Origin: Marinomonas posidonica IVIA-Po-181
GTDB taxonomy: Bacteria > Pseudomonadota > Gammaproteobacteria > Pseudomonadales > Marinomonadaceae
NCBI RefSeq assembly: GCF_000214215.1
Contig: NC_015559.1
Coordinates: forward strand, 3,459,001 to 3,523,000
Direction: 5' to 3'
DNA length: 64,000 bases
The notes beneath the pieces were generated by a model that saw only the letters and a program-made list of their open reading frames with translations, was not told the origin of the DNA and did not search any database. Positions 10,089-18,696 of the stretch are shown here, piece after piece (the stretch's first letter is position 1; each line of letters starts with the position of its first letter). The position numbers and the translations under genes were made by a program.

Positions 10089-11680
10089 TCTGCGGCCCTC
10101 CCTTTTTGTGGGAACAGTCCTTTAGGACGTTTCTGAATAAATAAGATGATAAACACCAACACCAGAATGGCGGCCAAGACAGCCCCCGTGGTTGGCTCAA
10201 GGAATTTATTGGCAATGCCTAAGGTAAACGCGGCCACCAAGGTACCCAACAAGTTACCCACCCCGCCAAAGACCACCACCATAAAGGAATCAATGATGTA
10301 AGCTTGGCCTAGATTGGGACCAACATTGGTCAATTGCGATAACGCCACCCCAGCGATGCCGGCAATGCCAGATCCTAAACCAAAGGTCATAGCATCTACC
10401 CACTCGGTTTTCACCCCCATGGCTTTGGCCATATTGCGGTTTTGCGACACCGCTCGAACATTCAAACCCAGGGCACTTTTTTTCAGTATCAGCACCAAAG
10501 CAATGAACACTAAAAGCGCGAAGGCCAAAATGTACAATCGGTTCAAAGTAAGGGACAAAACAGGATTAATTTCCCATGAGCCACTCATCCAGCTCGGCGT
10601 CGACACTTGACGGTTTAGAGGAGAGAAAATGGTTCGGACAAGTTGCTGCAAAATCAAACTGATACCAAAGGTCGCCAACAAGGTTTCCAAAGGACGACCA
10701 TGCAATCGACAAATCACCAGTCGTTCAATGACGACCCCCATTAAGCCAGAAACCAGAAAGGCCGCAGGAATCGCTACCCAAATTGAGTAATCAATGTAAT
10801 TCGGCATAATCAGCTGCACCACATAAGTGGTGTAAGCACCCAACATGATCATTTCACCGTGCGCCATATTAATCACGCCCATCACCCCAAAGGTGATCGC
10901 CAGACCAATCGACGCCAACAAAAGTACTGAGCCAAGGCTCAGGCCAAAGAACAGCTGGTCAACAAAAGCATAACGTTCAACACTCTGATTAATCTTGTTC
11001 AGCGCTTTCTGCGCCGCCGAGGCGACGACGGCGTTGGTGTCTTGGGTTAATTCAATCAGCCCATTTCTCACATCGTTTTCCAAACTCTGAGCAAGAAACT
11101 CAATGGCCGATAAACGCACACTCTGACTGTGTTGAGAGTCCTTCGCGACATACAGTGACAAGGCCGTCTGCATCATTTCCTGTACCGATGCATTGGGTTC
11201 ATTGGGATACAAATCTTCTAAGGTGTTAAAGGTCTCGGCATCCAAGTCCGCCATCAACTCACGAACAGCCGCTTGACGTAATTCGGTGTTCTTTGAAGTC
11301 AGCTGCAAACGCGCAATGGTGCCTCGCAACAAGCCTCTTAATTTATTATTCACTTTAATTTTGCGGACTTTCTTACTGGTAAGATCCGCTTGTACTTGTT
11401 GATTAAACGCATCCACATAAAGCGTACTTGAATTGATTTTTTGTTTTACCAACAGCTGGCGATCGTCACGTTTATAATACAAATTTCCACCCAGCCAAGC
11501 CCTAAAAATAGGCAACAACGTCTCATCTCCTTGTGCTTCAAGCTGCTCAAGCATGTTTGGCATTTGCGATAATTTGGCCTTGGTTAACTGCTGTAGCAAG
11601 CTCTGTGTCTCAACCGCCAGACTTAAACTGGGTATGGTGAGCACCAGAAAACACAAACAGAGACGTAAAATACGGTTCAC
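10085..11680 (-). CDS. urtB: Urea ABC transporter permease UrtB
   Basis: This permease is 531 residues from the GTG at 11680, which has GGAG seven bases upstream. A longer frame from 11746 would run through the urtA terminator hairpin and is not credible. A signal peptide (about 1-22) is followed by a soluble domain of roughly 200 residues before the LivH-like membrane domain. That long periplasmic N-terminus distinguishes UrtB from LivH. The motif INMAHGEMIMLGAY marks the LivH fold. Confidence 0.94.
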   Translation of the reverse strand: MNRILRLCLCFLVLTIPSLSLAVETQSLLQQLTKAKLSQMPNMLEQLEAQGDETLLPIFRAWLGGNLYYKRDDRQLLVKQKINSSTLYVDAFNQQVQADLTSKKVRKIKVNNKLRGLLRGTIARLQLTSKNTELRQAAVRELMADLDAETFNTLEDLYPNEPNASVQEMMQTALSLYVAKDSQHSQSVRLSAIEFLAQSLENDVRNGLIELTQDTNAVVASAAQKALNKINQSVERYAFVDQLFFGLSLGSVLLLASIGLAITFGVMGVINMAHGEMIMLGAYTTYVVQLIMPNYIDYSIWVAIPAAFLVSGLMGVVIERLVICRLHGRPLETLLATFGISLILQQLVRTIFSPLNRQVSTPSWMSGSWEINPVLSLTLNRLYILAFALLVFIALVLILKKSALGLNVRAVSQNRNMAKAMGVKTEWVDAMTFGLGSGIAGIAGVALSQLTNVGPNLGQAYIIDSFMVVVFGGVGNLLGTLVAAFTLGIANKFLEPTTGAVLAAILVLVFIILFIQKRPKGLFPQKGRAAE

Positions 11681-11716
11681 GAGAATTCTCCGGAATAGAT
11701 CGAATCGAGGGGCAGT

Positions 11717-11744
11717 AAAAAAGGCTCCTAGCATGCTAGGAGCC
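11717..11744 (-). terminator. Intrinsic terminator/attenuator between urtA and urtB
   Basis: A perfect 22-base palindrome (11723-11744, arms GGCTCCTAGCA and TGCTAGGAGCC) is followed on the minus strand by six T (11722-11717). It lies 27 nt after the urtA stop and 37 nt before the urtB GTG. Partial termination or 3' protection here would give more UrtA binding protein than permease, as is common in binding-protein transport operons. Confidence 0.85.
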
Positions 11745-11770
11745 AAGCTTTAACCCTGGGGGTGGTCAAA

Positions 11771-13054
11771 TTAGTAATTTTGGCCTGAGCACATTTTGGT
11801 CTCAGTGTTGTAGTTGCCGCATTTCAAAGGATCGGTCCAATCAGCAACCAAGTCTTTCGAACCCGGCAAGAAGTCAGACCAAGCATCACCTGGCACCACA
11901 CCGTCTGTTTCCCATACGGTTTCAAATTGACCATCGTCCTGAATTTCGCCAATCAACACAGGCTTACTCAAGTGGTGGTTTTTATTCATCACCGCAATGC
12001 CACCGGTTAAGTTAGGTGTTTCTTGACCTATCATGGCTTTTTCAACGGCATCTACGTCTGTGGTTCCGGCTTCCGTCACCGCGTTTGCCCACATATTAAA
12101 GCCGATAAAAGTGGCTTCCATTGGGTCGTTTGTCACGCGCTCTGGGTTCTTGGTGTAAGCTTGCCACTTGGTGATGAACTCTTCGTTTTCATCCGTCTCA
12201 ACACTTTGGAAATAGTTCCAAGCGGCCAAATGACCAACCAATGGGGCCGTATCTAGACCAGAAAGTTCTTCTTCACCCACGGAGAAAGCCACCACTGGAA
12301 TGTCTTCTGAAGAAATCCCTTGGTTACCCAATTCTTTGTAGAAAGGTACGTTAGCGTCACCATTGATGGTTGAAACCACTGCGGTTTTCTTACCTGCACT
12401 GCCGAATTTTTTAATGTCAGATACGATGGACTGCCAATCAGAGTGACCAAATGGCGTGTAATTGATCATGATGTCGTCTTCCGCGACGCCCATGTCTTTT
12501 AGATAAGCTTCTAGAATCTTGTTGGTGGTACGTGGGTACACATAATCGGTTCCCGCCAATACCCAGCGCTCTACTCCCAGCTCGTCTTTCAAATAATTCA
12601 CCGCAGGAATCGCCTGCTGGTTCGGCGCAGCGCCTGTGTAGAAAACATTGTAAGAGGACTCCTCCCCTTCGTACTGAACAGGATAGAACATCAAACCGTT
12701 CAATTCTTCAATGACAGGCAACACAGACTTACGAGAGACGGACGTCCAACATCCGAATATCACGTCTACTTGGTCTTCAGTAAGCAATTCACGCGCTTTT
12801 TCTGCAAACAAAGGCCAGTTAGAAGCAGGGTCAACCACCACAGCTTCTAATTTTTTACCCAGTAAACCACCTTTTTTGTTCTGTTCTTCTACCATCATCA
12901 GAACGGTGTCTTTCAACGTGGTTTCCGAGATGGCCATGGTGCCAGAAAGGGAATGAAGTACACCGACCTTAATGGTATCGGCGGCGAGAGAAGGAAACGC
13001 AATAAGCGTTGCACCACTGAGGGCAATCGCTGAAGCAAGGGTTTTAATTTTCAT
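11771..13054 (-). CDS. urtA: Urea ABC transporter substrate-binding protein UrtA
   Basis: This 427-residue periplasmic protein captures urea for UrtBCDE. A signal peptide is evident (residues 1-24, ending PSLAA). The mature protein begins DTIKVGVLHSLSGTMAISE, typical of UrtA, and ends with a Cys-containing tail. It is the promoter-proximal gene of the urea operon and is separated from urtB by a terminator-like hairpin. Expression of such operons is usually nitrogen-controlled, but I could not identify a convincing sigma-54 site upstream. Confidence 0.97.
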   Translation of the reverse strand: MKIKTLASAIALSGATLIAFPSLAADTIKVGVLHSLSGTMAISETTLKDTVLMMVEEQNKKGGLLGKKLEAVVVDPASNWPLFAEKARELLTEDQVDVIFGCWTSVSRKSVLPVIEELNGLMFYPVQYEGEESSYNVFYTGAAPNQQAIPAVNYLKDELGVERWVLAGTDYVYPRTTNKILEAYLKDMGVAEDDIMINYTPFGHSDWQSIVSDIKKFGSAGKKTAVVSTINGDANVPFYKELGNQGISSEDIPVVAFSVGEEELSGLDTAPLVGHLAAWNYFQSVETDENEEFITKWQAYTKNPERVTNDPMEATFIGFNMWANAVTEAGTTDVDAVEKAMIGQETPNLTGGIAVMNKNHHLSKPVLIGEIQDDGQFETVWETDGVVPGDAWSDFLPGSKDLVADWTDPLKCGNYNTETKMCSGQNY

Positions 13055-13183
13055 GGAGTCGTCCTAATTGTGATTTTTGATGCATTCGGGCTGTTCACAG
13101 AGGCACGAGTTATCATGTTATTAAGACCTTGTGAGCAGTCTGTCCAGTATTCAAAAAAATAGGAACCGGGGATATGCGCCAAT

Positions 13184-13198
13184 TACCCTATGGAGGTA
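13184..13198. promoter_or_regulatory. Imperfect palindrome TACC-N7-GGTA upstream of urtA
   Basis: TACCCTATGGAGGTA lies 130-144 nt before the urtA start, in the 263-nt gap between urtA and the araC-type gene. It is a possible operator for the AraC protein or for a response regulator. A run of ten T follows at 13217-13226. No clear -10/-35 or sigma-54 element was recognised in the gap. Confidence 0.3.
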
Positions 13199-13317
13199 CG
13201 TTAAATGACGTAGTGGTTTTTTTTTTGAGGGTGCCCGAGCGCGATTTCATCGTTTCTTATTGGCTTTCTTTTCCAATTGGCCAAGTGGATTAATAGTCGC
13301 TTTTGCGTGGCAATACA

Positions 13318-14100
13318 TTAATGATGAGCTAACAAGTGGCGTTTACGATATTGACTCGGTGTCAGTGAAAACAACCCTTTGAATGCATGGCTATAAGCCG
13401 CATCCGATTGATAACCTAACCCCAATGCTATTTCTTGAATGGAGGCCTTTTTTTCTAACCGCTGTAACGACAGCACCAATCGAATATGTTGTCGCCACAA
13501 TGAAAACGACAAATTAAATTCTTTCGCACACAGTCTCGATAAGGTTCTCTGTGACGCACCTATTTTGTCCGCCCAGTCGTCTAATGTGAATGGCAAATCC
13601 GGCTGAGCATTTAACGCCGAAAATATCGTCTTGAGTCTTCTATCTTCAGGGATAAGCAAAGGTATCTCGTAGCTGTCGGCCAATCTTATTTGGTCATGTA
13701 ACACTTCTAATAAATGAGTGATCATTTCTTCAGAGTATTCATCTAACCCTCGCGCCACGATCAGTAAAATCAGTTCTTTTAAAAACGGTGTCACGAAACA
13801 AGATTTGTCTTCGCTTTTATAGTCCACCTTACTGTCTGGGTTTAAATAAATCGCTAAAAACTCAGTGTGTGTGACAGCAATCGACTTGTGAGGCGTATTG
13901 GCCGGAATAAACAACATCCCGTTATGTGGAACAATAAAGCTTTTGTCACCGACCGTGGATTGAAGCAACCCAGAAGAAGGAAAAAGCACTTGGTGCCATG
14001 TATGTTCATGTAAGGTTTCAGTAACGCCCGCCGCCATCCATTTCGCCATGGACATCACCTGCTTATGACCAAATTTCTGTATGTCTTGATTGATGTGCAT
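13318..14100 (-). CDS. AraC family transcriptional regulator
   Basis: This 260-residue regulator has an N-terminal cupin-like sensor half (HEHTWHQVLFPSSG, PANTPHKSIAV) and a C-terminal double helix-turn-helix (LDDWADKIGASQRTLSRL and IALGLGYQSDAAYSHAFK, then SPSQYRKR). It resembles the AraC regulators commonly placed next to LysE-type exporters. It lies upstream of urtA on the same strand and divergent from the LysE gene at 14222, so either could be its target. I favour the exporter. Confidence 0.88.
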   Translation of the reverse strand: MHINQDIQKFGHKQVMSMAKWMAAGVTETLHEHTWHQVLFPSSGLLQSTVGDKSFIVPHNGMLFIPANTPHKSIAVTHTEFLAIYLNPDSKVDYKSEDKSCFVTPFLKELILLIVARGLDEYSEEMITHLLEVLHDQIRLADSYEIPLLIPEDRRLKTIFSALNAQPDLPFTLDDWADKIGASQRTLSRLCAKEFNLSFSLWRQHIRLVLSLQRLEKKASIQEIALGLGYQSDAAYSHAFKGLFSLTPSQYRKRHLLAHH

Positions 14101-14221
14101 AGAATGGCAACTTATCGATAGTTTATGGCTTTATAAATACATTAAGACAAAATAATTTACGTTAGCATCATATCTTACTTAATACACCCAGCTCAAATTC
14201 ACCAATTTATAGGAATTCTCT

Positions 14222-14842
14222 ATGTCAACTTCAGTCTGGCTCGTTTATTTTGCAACCGTTCTCGCCTTTATGTGTACACCTGGCCCAAGTCATATTCTCA
14301 TGTTATCAAATAGTCTCAATAACGGGTTTGCGCGCTCTACAGCAACAGCCGCGGGGGATTTATCAGCCAACTTTCTACAAATGCTAGCTGCCTCGGTTGG
14401 TCTAGCGAGTATTCTTCAGTCCTCTTATGACTACTTCATCATAGTGAAATGGGCGGGGGTCATTTATCTAGCCTATTTAGGGCTGAAATTGTTTTTTTCT
14501 AAGAGCGCCAGTATTGAATCCCAACCACTCCGCTCGCTGCGATCTCTATACTGGCAAGGCTTCATCACGTCGGCAGCGAACCCCAAGGCGATTGTTTTTT
14601 TCGCGGCCCTATTTCCACAATTTCTCTCTGAATCGGAACCCCTTGCGCCTCAATTCCTAATACTGAGCATTACCTACCTTGTTATTGATGGCTCATTCTT
14701 ATGCTTTTATGGTCAATGTGCTGACTATTTCGCCCGCAAGCTTCGTTCTCGGGCGGGGCAATATTTAAATAAAATATCCGGCAGTTTGTTTATAGCAGCC
14801 TCAATATTGCTCGGTTTAAAAGACATAGAAAAAGTAAAATGA
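14222..14842 (+). CDS. LysE/RhtB family amino-acid exporter
   Basis: This 206-residue inner-membrane protein carries the family start region (FMCTPGPSHILMLSNSLNNGF) and about six hydrophobic helices. RhtB-type proteins export amino acids such as threonine, homoserine or lysine, and the substrate here is unknown. The AGGA box seven bases before ATG sets the start. The gene is divergent from the AraC regulator, and its stop overlaps the MOSC gene. Confidence 0.9.
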   Translation: MSTSVWLVYFATVLAFMCTPGPSHILMLSNSLNNGFARSTATAAGDLSANFLQMLAASVGLASILQSSYDYFIIVKWAGVIYLAYLGLKLFFSKSASIESQPLRSLRSLYWQGFITSAANPKAIVFFAALFPQFLSESEPLAPQFLILSITYLVIDGSFLCFYGQCADYFARKLRSRAGQYLNKISGSLFIAASILLGLKDIEKVK

Positions 14843-15507
14843 ACGATTGGGAGAATATGATGCAACTTATGTCGATTAATGTGTCAAAAATTAAACAAGT
14901 GACCTATAAGGGACAAAGCATCTCAACAGGGATTTTCAAGGAGCCGATAAAAGGAAAGTTTACAGTCAACAAAGAAAACATAGAGGGCGATGAACAAGCC
15001 GATTTGGAAAATCACGGCGGACCTCATAAAGCCGTATACGCATTTTCTTATGACTATTACGATTACTGGCGCACCGAGCTTGAAGATTCAAGTTTGAAAA
15101 TCGGTATCTTTGGTGAAAACCTCACTGTTACGTCGCTAAACGAATCAAACATCTATATTGGCGATCGCTTTCAACTAGGTGGCTGCATTTTAGAAGTGAG
15201 CCAACCGCGTATGCCCTGCTACAAGCTTGGTATTGCGCTAAATAACCCTAAAGCGCCTAAACGCTTTATCGAAAGCTACTGCACAGGGGTGTATTTTAGA
15301 GTGATTCAAGAGGGTGACATTGAAGTCGGCAATCAACTCATACGGATTTATCAACAGCCAGATGCCATTAGTATAAAAACACTCTTTCAAGCTTACTTTG
15401 ATCGCCAGTATGACGGTGCTCAAGACATATTTAAGCAAGCACTTCTTATTAAAGAATTAGCACCGGCCTGGAAAAAGGCCATCACCAAAAGGCTTTCAAG
15501 AGATTAA
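14839..15507 (+). CDS. MOSC domain protein, YiiM-like
   Basis: This 222-residue protein belongs to the family that protects against hydroxylated purine analogues through molybdenum-cofactor chemistry (YiiM in E. coli). Visible signatures are DLENHGGPHKAVYAF near residues 51-65, FGENLTV, and the conserved Cys in SQPRMPCYKLG. A C-terminal helical extension follows, as in YiiM. The first ATG overlaps the lysE stop as ATGA. Two ATGs six and seven codons in have a closer GGGAG box, so the exact start is uncertain. Confidence 0.88.
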   Translation: MNDWENMMQLMSINVSKIKQVTYKGQSISTGIFKEPIKGKFTVNKENIEGDEQADLENHGGPHKAVYAFSYDYYDYWRTELEDSSLKIGIFGENLTVTSLNESNIYIGDRFQLGGCILEVSQPRMPCYKLGIALNNPKAPKRFIESYCTGVYFRVIQEGDIEVGNQLIRIYQQPDAISIKTLFQAYFDRQYDGAQDIFKQALLIKELAPAWKKAITKRLSRD

Positions 15508-15530
15508 CGGGATACCTCTAGCGTCATTGA

Positions 15531-15671
15531 CTTTACAAAGCGGCACACCCAAACGTTGAGCATGGAAGAATCGTGAAAGAAGAATATTTCTTCCATTGGG
15601 TAGACGCACGACCAACATCAAAAGCCGCATTACAAATAGTGGAAGCAGAAGGATCTCATGACCCTCATTGA
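15531..15671 (+). pseudogene. Possible gene remnant without start codon
   Basis: Between two stops lies a 46-codon open stretch reading LYKAAHPNVEHGRIVKEEYF and ending in EAEGSHDPH. The composition looks protein-like, but there is no start codon or ribosome site. It could be the tail of a decayed gene between the MOSC and LysR genes. I do not recognise the family, and chance is a real alternative. Confidence 0.2.
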
Positions 15672-15698
15672 AAACCTTACTCGGTGATTGCGGACTCA

Positions 15699-16610
15699 TC
15701 ATGGCTTAAATCGATCTTTAAGGAAATCCACGAAGGCTTTAATCTGTTTGGGAATGTATTTGGACTGAGCATATTGCGCAACGATGTCCCCTTGATAATT
15801 ACCATCAACATGCCAATCCTTGAGAATCTCGATGACCTCATTCGATTCAAGTTTGTCTTGAATCGAAAACTCGGGAAACACAGAGATGCCGATATGCTTT
15901 AACACAGCTTCACGACGTATTTCACTATGATTAACAGAAAATGAGCCACGAACATTAATAGACATCTTTTTATTGTCTTTTGTAAATCCCCATACCCTAT
16001 CCAACGGGTTTTCCCCAAGACAAAGACAATTATGTGAAATCAGGTCATTAGGGTGATCAGGAACACCATGCTGTTTTAGATAGTCAGGACTAGCACACAA
16101 TACCAAACGACAATGTCCTAACACTTGCCCTATTAACCCTTGCGCTGGGTTATCTGTAATACGAATGATGACATCCACTTCATCACTGATTGGATCAATA
16201 TAGTGATCGACCACTTTCAGTTGCAGAACCACCTTAGGGAAGGCTTGCATAAAGTCCAATACCATTGGCATGAGTATCTGCTTTGAAAGCGCCTTGGGAG
16301 CCGCCACTCTTAATACGCCAGACACTTCAGTTTTATCCGATTGTGCCGCCGATATGGCCAATTGAGCCGAGTGCATCATGTCACAACAAAGGTTGTACAC
16401 GTCTTGACCTGTCGCGGTCAATTTCATCTGCCGTGTTGTTCTTTGCAGCAGTTTTTCTTCTAGCGTATTTTCCAAACGAGTAATGGATCGACTGACAGAG
16501 GAAGGTGCCATGCCCAGTTTAATGGATGCTTTAGAGAAGCCACCAGAATCGACAACCTTAACAAAAATTGCCATTTCGGGAAGCAGTGGAATCAATTGAT
16601 TCATGTCCAT
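15699..16610 (-). CDS. LysR family transcriptional regulator
   Basis: This 303-residue regulator has an N-terminal winged helix (AIFVKVVDSGGFSKASIKLGMAPSSVSRSITRLENTL) and a C-terminal effector domain (VSGVLRVAAPKAL and onward). It belongs to the large CrgA/DmlR-like LysR subgroup. It is divergent from the EamA transporter at 16704, with an AATTAGC inverted repeat between them, so it probably controls that gene. The effector is unknown. Confidence 0.93.
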   Translation of the reverse strand: MDMNQLIPLLPEMAIFVKVVDSGGFSKASIKLGMAPSSVSRSITRLENTLEEKLLQRTTRQMKLTATGQDVYNLCCDMMHSAQLAISAAQSDKTEVSGVLRVAAPKALSKQILMPMVLDFMQAFPKVVLQLKVVDHYIDPISDEVDVIIRITDNPAQGLIGQVLGHCRLVLCASPDYLKQHGVPDHPNDLISHNCLCLGENPLDRVWGFTKDNKKMSINVRGSFSVNHSEIRREAVLKHIGISVFPEFSIQDKLESNEVIEILKDWHVDGNYQGDIVAQYAQSKYIPKQIKAFVDFLKDRFKP

Positions 16611-16629
16611 AACGCAAAAATCCTTTGCA

Positions 16630-16660
16630 AATTAGCCATATTGTTTACCGTAAGCTAATT
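16630..16660. promoter_or_regulatory. Inverted repeat AATTAGC-N17-GCTAATT, candidate LysR operator
   Basis: Perfect 7-base arms (16630-16636 and 16654-16660) lie midway between the divergent lysR-type and eamA-type genes. LysR proteins bind such dyads next to their own start, so autoregulation with control of the transporter is plausible. Confidence 0.45.
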
Positions 16661-16703
16661 ATAGATACTCTCCGAGTCAATGCTTATCAAGGAGTTCCAC
16701 AAA

Positions 16704-17615
16704 GTGGAAATGACAACTAGCCTAGCAAATAAACCAGAGCGTCGGTTCCCACTCACAGAGTGTTTGCTATTACTGGTGGCGATATTTTGGGGAACCAGTT
16801 ATGGGTTAACCAAAAGTGCTTTGGTTTACACCAGTGTTCTGGTCTTTATCGCTATTCGCTTTTCAATGACATTTCTTTGCCTATTGCCGATGATTGTCAG
16901 AGATTTTCGTTTAGGACGAAATAGGGATTGGCGAGTCGCCCTACCTACAGGGCTCATTTTGTCGGCCATCTTTTTCTGTGAAGTCTATGGTGTGGCCTAT
17001 ACTACCGCGTCAAACGCGGCCTTCTTAATCAGTTTGTCGCTTATCTTCACGGCCATTTTAGAAGCCCTTTTATCACAACAAAAAGCCAAACAATTGCTGT
17101 GGCTAATGACACTATGCGGTGTCAGTGTGCTCGGCGTTTTTTTACTGACCGGAAAACAAAATCAAACACTGTCTCTCAATGTGGGAGATTACTTTATTTT
17201 AGCCGCCGCTTTGCTTCGTGCCTGTATGGTCACGTTAACCAAACGCTTTACGGAAAATAAAGCCATTACCACCACGACGCTGACGGCCATTCAATCTTTG
17301 GTTGTCGCCGGCGTGGCGTGCCTTGTCTTAGTCGCATCACTTCCTGACAATTCAGTGTCCCTTCCCTATGAATATGAGTTCTGGGTGACCATTATTTACC
17401 TTGTGTTATTTTGTACCCTGTTTGCTTTTTACGTTCAAAATTATGCTGTCAGAAGAACATCTCCGACACGTGTTGCGCTGTTGATGGGAAGTGAACCCCT
17501 GTTCGGCGCTCTTTTTGCGTTACTCTGGTTAAATGAATCTCTCACCTTACTGCAGATAATCGGCGCAGGGCTTATTCTACTGAGTGTGATTATCACGTCC
17601 TTACAACGTGCTTAA
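16704..17615 (+). CDS. EamA (DMT) family transporter
   Basis: This is a 303-residue protein from the GTG at 16704, placed nine bases after AAGGAG. An ATG 24 bases upstream has no ribosome site. It has ten predicted membrane helices in two EamA repeats (AIFWGTSYGLTKSALVYT at the first; GSEPLFGALFALLWLNESLT near the end). Members export small metabolites and the substrate is unknown. It is divergent from a LysR regulator. Confidence 0.92.
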   Translation: MEMTTSLANKPERRFPLTECLLLLVAIFWGTSYGLTKSALVYTSVLVFIAIRFSMTFLCLLPMIVRDFRLGRNRDWRVALPTGLILSAIFFCEVYGVAYTTASNAAFLISLSLIFTAILEALLSQQKAKQLLWLMTLCGVSVLGVFLLTGKQNQTLSLNVGDYFILAAALLRACMVTLTKRFTENKAITTTTLTAIQSLVVAGVACLVLVASLPDNSVSLPYEYEFWVTIIYLVLFCTLFAFYVQNYAVRRTSPTRVALLMGSEPLFGALFALLWLNESLTLLQIIGAGLILLSVIITSLQRA

Positions 17616-17638
17616 AGAAGCCTTATCATCAGAGAAGT

Positions 17639-17666
17639 CTTATTCCGCCCAGCAGAGCGGGATAAG
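17639..17666. terminator. Hairpin after the EamA gene
   Basis: Arms CTTATTCCGC and GCGGGATAAG form ten pairs (one G-U) around an eight-base loop, 24 nt after the stop. There is no T-run on the plus strand, so termination is uncertain and it may only stabilise the transcript end. Confidence 0.4.
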
Positions 17667-17762
17667 GCTCTCCATCCCCAGACAAAAATAGTGGAAGGTC
17701 TAATTTTTCGCGGTATTCATTAAAGGGTCTAAATGACCAGAGAGAACAAGATCCAATGATGA

Positions 17763-18542
17763 TTACATTTCGTTTATCGCATCCAAGCTTTCTGGCAATA
17801 TTTGACCACCATCTACGACAATTTGCTGACCTGTGATGTAACAGGCTTCGTCAGTCGCGAAAAACAACGCAGCATTACCTATGTCCTCAACCGAACCAAG
17901 CCGTTTCAATGGGATCGAAGCAGCCATGGCCTTAAGGTAATCTTCCCCCAAATCAGCAAGCCCTTCGGTCAGGATGTTACCTGGCATCACCGCATTAATA
18001 GTGGTATTAAATGGCGCTAATTCCATCGCTGCGGTTTTTATGAATCCCAATTGACCTGACTTGGATGCACCATAGTGAGACCAACCCGGATAACCTGTTA
18101 CTGGCCCAGTGATGGATGATGTGACAATGACACGCCCCTGTCCTGCTTTCTCAAAATAAGGCAAACAAGCTTTTACCGTCAAAAAAGTGCTTTTCAGATT
18201 AGTCGACATTACTTCATCCCAGTCATCTGGGGACAGTTCAGTCATTTTCTTTTGTGGAAAAATACCGGCGTTAGCACACAGAATGTCAATTCGTCCAAAC
18301 GAATCAACCGTTTTCGATAGCAAGGCTTGCACCTCCTGCCAATTCGATACATCACATAGAAAATAGTCGGCTTGACCGCCATCAGCGATGATGTCTTCCA
18401 CTGCGTTCTTTGCATCTTGCTCACCACGAGCCGCAATCATAATTTTCACACCTTGTCTCGCAAACACACCAGCAATACCTTTGCCTATGCCTTTTGATCC
18501 ACCAGTCACTATAGCCACTTTTCCAGAAAGAGATGCAAACAT
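17763..18542 (-). CDS. Short-chain dehydrogenase/reductase (SDR)
   Basis: This 259-residue NAD(P)-dependent oxidoreductase of the classical SDR fold has GGSKGIGKGIAGVFA (cofactor loop near residues 15-29), NAGIFPQKK and the catalytic YGASK preceded by Ser (VTSSIT). It ends ITGQQIVVDGGQILPES. Its substrate cannot be told from sequence. It is divergent from the kinase/aminotransferase pair at 18697-21038, and a shared pathway (for instance reduction of the released aldehyde) is a possibility. Confidence 0.9.
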   Translation of the reverse strand: MFASLSGKVAIVTGGSKGIGKGIAGVFARQGVKIMIAARGEQDAKNAVEDIIADGGQADYFLCDVSNWQEVQALLSKTVDSFGRIDILCANAGIFPQKKMTELSPDDWDEVMSTNLKSTFLTVKACLPYFEKAGQGRVIVTSSITGPVTGYPGWSHYGASKSGQLGFIKTAAMELAPFNTTINAVMPGNILTEGLADLGEDYLKAMAASIPLKRLGSVEDIGNAALFFATDEACYITGQQIVVDGGQILPESLDAINEM

Positions 18543-18696
18543 GCTGAAACAACCTCGCTTATCTGATTAATATTTAATCAAAATTCACACATTGGAATTA
18601 ACATTGCAAGAGATGATTCAAGCGAGTCATTCAATAAAATTCATCCATGAAAAATTTGTTTATTGATGAATAAATGTGCAATAAGGGAGATTGAGT

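Noticed and set aside
13055..13317. Sigma-54 promoter for urtA
   Set aside because: No GG-N10-GC element with flanking consensus was found on the minus strand, so none is claimed.
15496..15702. 68-codon minus-strand frame next to the LysR gene
   Set aside because: It overlaps the MOSC gene end, has no ribosome site and no family. The opposite strand shows a more protein-like fragment.
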